A DNA stretch of 64,000 nucleotides from NCBI GenBank assembly GCA_965153455.1, contig OZ234495.1, positions 11,590,875-11,654,874 of the forward strand, read 5' to 3'. Below, one piece after another: positions 57,718-64,000 of this stretch; the first letter of the stretch is position 1; each line of letters starts with the position of its first letter. This DNA is from Sphagnum compactum (Eukaryota; Bryophyta; Sphagnopsida; Sphagnales). The position numbers and the translations under genes are program-made. The notes under the pieces were generated by a model. The model ran no database searches, had not been told where the DNA came from, and was given only the letters and a program-made list of their open reading frames with translations.

Positions 57718-58060
57718 CATGTAATTGTTACACTAGTCAGATATAATGTTTCTGAAGGTAAAACTAAACATATTAACAATTTTTTGCATCTTATGTTTCA
57801 CCATTTGCTCTAATGGCAGCCTTAAAAGCTCTGACATGAGCATTTGGGTCAAAATCTTTCACATACGTAGGGTAGTTAAGTGGTTGACAATAAGGCCTGT
57901 TTGGTGGTAATGGTGGTCTACCTAGATTTGCCATTGGTAATCAAAAATATCCTAAAGGTCCTAGAGGTCATGGTGGTTTTGGTGGTCTTAATCTTCCTCC
58001 TTATGGATTTGATGGTTGTCCAACAAAAATCTTCTCCAACTTTCTAGGCATCATTATATG
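57717..58060 (-). pseudogene. Ty3/gypsy gag fragment
   Basis: The minus strand reads YVKDFDPNAHVRAFKAAIRA, NGET, a stop, then KIVNMFSFTFRNIISD, a stop, and CNNYMG. This matches the gag capsid block (DP-AHV-VF--A--ANGE ... NLFSFTL-D---DWCNNYM) of plant gypsy elements. It is cut at CNNYMG, immediately followed by copia RT. Confidence 0.75.
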
Positions 58061-58239
58061 CATACTCACAAGGTTTGTTCCCCTTGGAGTGTGTGGTTTA
58101 AACCTCATACCAGCAATGGTATGAGTTGGTGTTGTTGTAAATGGAACTTTAGTAACTGTAACATAGAAGGGGGCATTGCCACAAAATATAATGGTACAGA
58201 TCTTACCGGTTCCATTTTAAAATTGGAAGTTCTTGCATA

Positions 58240-58723
58240 AAAAACTCCAACATTATTGTGATGAAACAAATTTGGTGCAAGAGTTACAAAAATTGTGGTA
58301 AACACAAAATCTCTAATCCTATATTTTGGTCTAAAATTTGGATTGAAATACAATAAAACTAATACAAACACAATGTGCTCATTCAAATATATTTAAAACT
58401 AGTTTTAGAATTAAAATCCAGTAATGAAAGTATGATTTAAAAAACATGAAAATGACAACTATAATTATGGAAACAAAGCTTTTCCAGAGATCAAAACATA
58501 TTTCTCTCATATTCCATTAAAGTTCCATGTTCTATAATGATACAATGGTCTCTCATCTTTTTCTCTTCTCCAAAAGGTATACCTTAAAAAACAAGTCCTA
58601 TGTTCTATTCAAATTCAAATGGTGATAAAAACTATGTAATCTCTTTAATAATTCCAAAAATAATAACTAAGTAAATAGAAATATATTAACTAATAATTAC
58701 TGCAAATAACTACTCCCTTAACA
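58240..58723 (-). repeat. 3' LTR of the gag-only element
   Basis: The minus strand starts TGTTAAGGGAGTAG. It is a diverged match to 59960-60447, so insertion was not recent. The lower boundary near 58240 is approximate. Confidence 0.55.
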
Positions 58724-58899
58724 AATTGGTATTACATTTGCCACAGTCCAAGCTTTCATTTCCACTTTGTTGTTTTTCTAGATTTGTTCTCTAAGTCTAT
58801 CTAGAATTCTAACCCTCTCATAGTACAAATCCTCTAGTTCAAAATCTCCATGGTCTTCTATTCTTGCAGGTTCTGGATTCAAATTCTAAAAATGTTTAG

Positions 58900-59800
58900 C
58901 AAATCTTTATTTCACATTATTTTCAATAAATGGACATTCATTTATTTGATGTCCAATTTGATGGTAGTATGTGCAACATGGAAGGTTAGGTCTTGGAATT
59001 TTATTCACATTATGAATTCCTCTGCTCCAATCCCTTGGGACTCTTCTAACAATGCTTCCACTTTGTTCATTAAGTTTGGATTCCTTATATTTTATTTTGA
59101 CAACCATAGGTACACCTTCTACTATTGTTGGTTTTGCTTTTGGTAAGATTATAGTTTCTTATTTAGTTACAAGTACCAATTCAATTCCTCCAAACATTCT
59201 AATGCCTTGAGTTGCGACTTTTTGCTTAACCACATAATGAATCTGAGGTTCAAAATTTTGAGTTTTTTTTTCAAGCTCTTCATCCTCATGTTCTTCTTGA
59301 TAGAAAGGAGGCAAAACATATATGTACCTTGGCACTACTTCCTCCCTTTTTGACCTATTGAATCTCTAATATTTTCCATGAATCAAAGCATCAGAATCAT
59401 GTTGCTGCATTAGACCTATTGACTCTAACACAATTCCTTATCAAGGTCCAAATTCCCAACTTCTTCATTTAAACTCAACCTATGAATGTGCATTTTCAAT
59501 TTGACATTCTTTTCCCTTGGAATTCCATTGCAAATTATTGGTGCACTTCTATGTTTCACTAATTTACACTTCACAAGAAATTATCGGTGCTGCTTGAGGT
59601 GTTCTGTGGCTTGCAGGTCTTTCTTCTGTCCATGGATGTTTTTGTTTTGATTAAAAACTTTTTCTAAGTGTTATAAATTGTTGATATATCTGATCTACAC
59701 TCAAATTCTTATCTATGGCAACACCATTTTCTTCTTGTTCATGTACCATAACTTGATCTAATTGTGTCCTTAGACTTTTAGTTACAACTTTATTTGCCAT
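58900..59800 (-). pseudogene. Gag-like remnant with altered zinc knuckle
   Basis: A minus-strand frame opens with ATG at 59800 and runs 49 codons to TAA at 59651: MANKVVTKSLRTQLDQVMVH then EQEENG, like the N-termini of plant gypsy Gag (M-T---TRS---QL). After decayed sequence, the frame at 59107-58907 carries C-T-Y-Y-H-Q-I-G-H-Q-I-N-E-C, which is a CCHC knuckle (C-x2-C-x4-H-x4-C) with the second Cys replaced by Tyr. Several stops lie between. Confidence 0.5.
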
Positions 59801-59959
59801 CTATTAACATTCTAATTCAAATTTGAACAAATTTATGCATTAGTACAAAATCACAGTTAGCTACATTGCTTAGATCTACTTCCTAGACAAAAATTTATGA
59901 TCAAGATTTGGAAAAAATGCAAAAAATGAAAAATAAACTTCACTATCAATTTTTAGAAA

Positions 59960-60447
59960 CAAAAATTCCAACAAGACATAAACAACATTTTGAATTCCAT
60001 TCTGAATTTAGGTCTTGGGATGGTCACTAAATGGTAAATACAAAATTCCTATTCGATATTCTGGTCAAAATCTGGATTAAATCATATCATGAAATTGATA
60101 TTAATAAATTCTGCTCAATCAAATCTACTCATATCTAAATTCAAAACTTCAATCCAGTCATGCAAAATATGGAAAAAACATCAAAACAACAAAACAACAA
60201 AACTAGCTATGGAGTTTAAGCTTTTCCAAAAAATAACATGCTCTTCTTCCATATTTTCCAAAAATCAATGTTTTACAATGATCCCCATGTCTTGCCAAAA
60301 ATGATCACTTTAAAACAGTCTTATGATTAATTCAAATTCAAATGGTGATGAAAACTATGTAAATTAGTTAGTAGATCCTAAGAAAGTAACTAGGTAAATA
60401 AGTATTAAATAACTAACTACGTACAATAAGTAATTACTCCCTTAACA
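59960..60447 (-). repeat. 5' LTR of the gag-only element
   Basis: The minus strand starts TGTTAAGGGAGTAATTAC. The lower boundary near 59960 is approximate, and no clear primer-binding site is seen after it. Confidence 0.55.
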
Positions 60448-62580
60448 AAAACACCCTTTCAAGGTTTAATTTTCTCTTATTATATCCTTAATGTGTCATT
60501 TTGACTTAATGGCAAATGATGTTGGGGCATGCAACTCTTTTGGGTTGGTGCCCACATTTGCTGGTGGTGAGTCTGGTGTCAAAATTTTTGTATGTTTTGA
60601 CTCTTCATTGTTTAGATTGTGATATGGATGCAAAGATTGTGCCAAGTAAGTGCATTGTGAATTGAAACATATTATAGCCTTGAAACATGCCAATCAACAA
60701 CCATCAAAGCATATCAATTGATTTTTCTCTAGGGCATTAGAACACGATTATTGAAACATGGAAGTCGAATATGAATGATTGACAACATTGATTTAAACCT
60801 GACTCAAAACATGATTTTTATGGGAAAGATTTTGAAACTTACTAAAATGCGACCACCAAAACATAATCACAAGTTTTTTTGGTATTAAAACATGTTACAT
60901 ATTAATCAAGATAACTAATGATTGAAAACCAAAATTGAAACTGCTGCTTTTCAAGGGGGCTACAATTGATAATAAAAACTTGCCAAAACAAATGAAGAAA
61001 CATTAGAATCTTATAGAATCACATAAATAGGGTTTGATCAAATACCATTGTGTAGTAAGTGCTCTATATACATAGTTTTTGATGAAGCTAAATGTTCTAG
61101 TTTTTTATCTATTTTTGAAAGTTGTTTGAATGTCTGGCTTGCATGTTTCATGAATCATCTCTTATGTACAACCAATTTTTTTTATTTAAGCCTATGTCAC
61201 AAGTTAAAATATCTAAGGGTGGTGTTCTCTCCTTCTTTCACTTGTGTTGCAAGGTCTATATTTCTTGTAAAACCCAATGTAGATGAAATGTGGTTGTGCC
61301 TTGGCTTTGACAATGCACCTTTGCCCGATATTTCGAAATGTTTCCACCTTTCACAATATGCATGCCCTCCATTGCGTTTTTTAGTGGTGGGTACAACTTG
61401 AGGGTTAGAGAATTCTCTTCAACATTCACTACTTTCTCACACCCCTTCTTTTGATGTTCATCGATCCTCATCTTTGAGTTTTTCTTGCATTTATAATACA
61501 CACAAATAAATTTCTTCCTATCCTTTCGGTAATGATTGTGACATTCTTGAAGTAATTGCAATCACTCTTCATGAATGTATGTCTCTATGAATAATCTTGT
61601 CTATCTTCACATTTTTTACTATCAATTCCGATGCTTCACTTTCCATATTTCCTCTTATCAATCACCAATCATTGAACTTTTGACCTACGAAAAATCAAAG
61701 ACCATTTCAAGCTCCCTTGTTCACGCACAATGTGTTATCACCTCACACTCATGTTGTAAGAAAGTAGACCAAAAAACTTGGAGCACTAACATAACTAGAC
61801 CAACAAAAAAAACTAAACCCTAATTGAAACATGGAATGTGTCTCTTCATTGTAAAGGTTGCCATGTAACCCATCTTGCTTGAAATCAATTCCCATCTAAA
61901 CTTTACAACCCATTCCATTATTTTCATTAATGGTTTTAACAGAATACTCTAGCAGAAAATACAAAGTGCTTGCAGATGTGGGAAAAGGTATAAAATGGTA
62001 TGCCCTGATGGCCCCATTAATGGGCATGGATGGAGTTCAGATGGGGGGCACATGGACTATTTGGGCATGGTCGAAACCTGCCATGTTTTAGTGGGTGTTA
62101 TGTTTTGGGCGCAAGGTGCCGAGGCATCAAAACCCATGCCAGGCCACCTCAAAACTAATGATGCATTTTGGACATGTTGCTGAAATAATGTTGGGGCAAT
62201 AGTTTCAGAGGAGGTCACAAAATATAGCAAGATTCTTGAAAAAAAAATCACTTTCAGTCATTTCTGACCTGTAGCCAGATTTGGCTAATCCATCTCGTGG
62301 ATGATTGCCAATTTTGCTACATAGCAAAATCAAAACACAAAAAAACCCTGACACTAATGGATAACTTTTTTCAAAAGAGAGATCCCAACTTTCAATAATG
62401 TTTTTCTTTTATTTGTTTTCGTTTTTTTGGTTTCTTGGTGTGTGGTTGTACATAATTGTAGCTTGTTGTGGTATGGGGAAGATTGCTTTGGATTTGAGAT
62501 GTTGCAATTTCTTGCTTTCTGTCGGCACATAGACTGCACCAACACAAGAATCTGTATACGAGTGTGTGTTGTTAGGTCAT
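60448..62580. other. Non-coding spacer
   Basis: Frames at 61048-61401 (plus) and 61256-61561 (minus, CHNHYRKDRKKFICVYYKCK) have no recognised family. The minus frame has several Cys/His but no standard finger. Nothing else is supported. Confidence 0.4.
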
Positions 62581-62655
62581 TTGTGAAATGAAACTGGCCC
62601 CGGATCTAGCACCAAATCCTCGACCCAATATTCCTTCTTCTTCTTGCATTGCTTT

Positions 62656-62697
<42 letters not shown>

Positions 62698-64000
62698 ATT
62701 GTGTGTGTGTGTGTGTGTATAGCAACTTTGTTTCAGAAACGTTTTGGAACGAATTCCTGTTTTGGAAGGAGATGTTTTGGAAGTTTTGTGTGATGGTATT
62801 TGCTCTTACTATTTCATCAGTTTTGTGTCATGTTTTTGTACGCAGGTGAGCTTTGAGGGAATTTAATCTCTCTCCCAGTGGATTTTGCAGGCAAAGACGC
62901 TTTCAATCTCAGTAGTAAGTATGTTGGTTACCCCATCCATTCATCATTCTTGTTTATTTTTTCATCTCTGGATCTGCATATTTCTTGTGACAAAAAAAGA
63001 TTTTGAAGTCTTGGCTGAATCTTTTTGCATTGCTTGAAGTTTTGAATTTCTGCTTGAGGAGAAATCATGTCGCATGTTGTTGCGTATGTTATTGTATTTT
63101 TGTTGCTGTTGTTGTGGTGGTTGTTGTTTTGCCAAAGGTGGATCAAGTTGTGGTTGAGATTTGTTTGTTTTATTGGGGTTTATATTGGGGGTTTCAGGGT
63201 TTGCAAGATTTGAGTCCACTGCTTCTGGTTTAGTCTGTCCATTTGTTATTTTTCAAACTGACTGGAGCCATTTCCATTTCCACTCTAGAAAGCTCCCTAA
63301 GGAAAGGAATCTTTGAATTCTTACCTGTTTCATTCAGAAATGCAGCAGAAACCAACTCAGCATAAAGGTCTGCTCATTGTGAGCAGATGATCATGTACTT
63401 ATCTGCACATATCAGCTGGAGCTGGTGAATTTGGTGGGGAGTGATGGCAGAGGAAGCCAGTGGGGAGTGATGAGAGTTTATTACTGCCATTCATGATGAA
63501 ACTGAGGGCTGGAACTGACAGAAACAGTCATCTTCAATGTGTGTTGTTGTTGTGAAGTTTTCTATGCAATCTTCTACATATGTTCTGCAGTGGCTTTGGT
63601 GGATGTTCTGCATCCAAGTTGTCACCAGCTATGTGTTTAAAGGATATGTTCAGGGTGCAGGAGGCCTTAACCACTATCCTCTCTGTGCCTTAGGCTTAGA
63701 AGCTTTCTTGTACAGGGACAAGCTTAACTGAAATGAAACTTGCTGTCACAAGGTTGTTGCAGCTTGAATAAGGATAGTCGTTAAGGCTTGAATGAGGTTC
63801 ATGTTGCAGGGATGCTTTGCATTCTCTGAGATTTCTGAAAGGAAATGGAAGACAGGGTTGTATTCCCTGTCATTTGTTTATTGTGGGTGAAATGCTGAAT
63901 GAAAGAAGGAAGCACATTTGCTACAGGGCATGGTGACCAAACAAAATGAGCCAACACATACAATGCAGGGAGAGCTTCTTGTTGACCAGGCATGCTTTCC
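62581..64000 (+). other. Possible 5' region of a gene beyond the window
   Basis: GC content and codon-like texture rise, and GA/GT repeats sit where a leader would. A CAG-GTGAGC donor-like site at 62843-62851 could end a leader exon. No conserved protein sequence is seen. It could equally be a long non-coding transcript or an old gene fragment. Confidence 0.3.
62660..62719 (+). repeat. (GA)n and (GT)n microsatellites
   Basis: About 17 GA units run from 62660 to about 62694, and about 9 GT units from 62700 to 62718. GA/CT repeats are common in plant 5' leaders and core promoters. Confidence 0.9.

Larger units (their letters stand above)
58240..60447 (-). mobile_element. Small two-LTR, gag-only element (TR-GAG-like)
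   Basis: Two direct repeats of about 490 bp, 58240-58723 and about 59960-60447, share TGTTAAGGGAGTA starts on the minus strand, AATTCAAATGGTGAT-AAAACTATGTAA, AAGCTTTTCCA, and T-TGGTC-AAAAT-TGGATT words in order. The 1.2-kb interior has a gag-like start (59800-59651) and a zinc-knuckle remnant (58975-58934) but no pol sequence. This layout fits terminal-repeat retrotransposons with a GAG domain. LTR outer ends and target duplication are approximate. Confidence 0.6.

Noticed and set aside
62649-62849. Frame with repeated Arg-Glu
   Set aside because: The Arg-Glu run is a translation of the GA microsatellite.

Overview
The window is plant nuclear DNA. It is AT-rich, its two genes are split by short GT-AG introns, and most of the rest is decayed retrotransposons, DNA-transposon relics and minisatellites. 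A gymnosperm (conifer-like) source is my best inference, from the repeat-dense spacers around compact genes and from the level of divergence from the angiosperm homologues I remember. The order cannot be fixed from sequence reading alone.

Genes. Only two protein genes look intact. The first (+ strand, about 11.3-18.48 kb) is a full-length ABC transporter of subfamily C, ABCC10-like. It has 13 coding exons whose phases all join, two membrane domains and two nucleotide-binding domains. The second (- strand, 22.21-19.77 kb) is a three-exon family GT61 glycosyltransferase, the Golgi beta-1,2-xylosyltransferase that puts core xylose on N-glycans. The two genes converge tail to tail across 1.3 kb. 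There is no sign that they share a pathway. The first 126 bases of the ABCC reading frame are unusual: the conserved N-terminus is present, but it opens with GTG where homologues have ATG.

Left flank (0-9.5 kb): a minus-strand Ty3/gypsy relic with protease, reverse transcriptase, RNase H and integrase in the expected order, then empty AT-rich sequence. Middle (23-43 kb): no gene. It holds tandem duplications, hairpin clusters, a SINE-like element, a tRNA-like cassette, a 198-bp MITE, two inverted copies of a GC-rich LTR-like repeat, a T-rich pyrimidine tract and microsatellites.

Right part (43-60.5 kb): dense mobile DNA. A 3.3-kb CACTA-like element (CACAATGCCAAAA termini, TTA target duplication) carries a 2.3-kb satellite and a tRNA-like cassette. 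Next come an array of palindromes, a plus-strand gypsy fragment, two copies of one Ty1/copia family facing each other (the plus copy contains an alternating 57/59-bp minisatellite), a gypsy-gag/copia-RT junction, and a small two-LTR element carrying only gag-like sequence (TR-GAG-like). The last 1.4 kb (62.6-64.0) is of genic composition with GA and GT microsatellites and may be the 5' end of a gene lying beyond the window.

The best candidates for something undescribed are the satellite-carrying CACTA-like element with its tRNA-like cassette, the palindrome array at 48.3 kb and the TR-GAG-like element at 58.2-60.4 kb.
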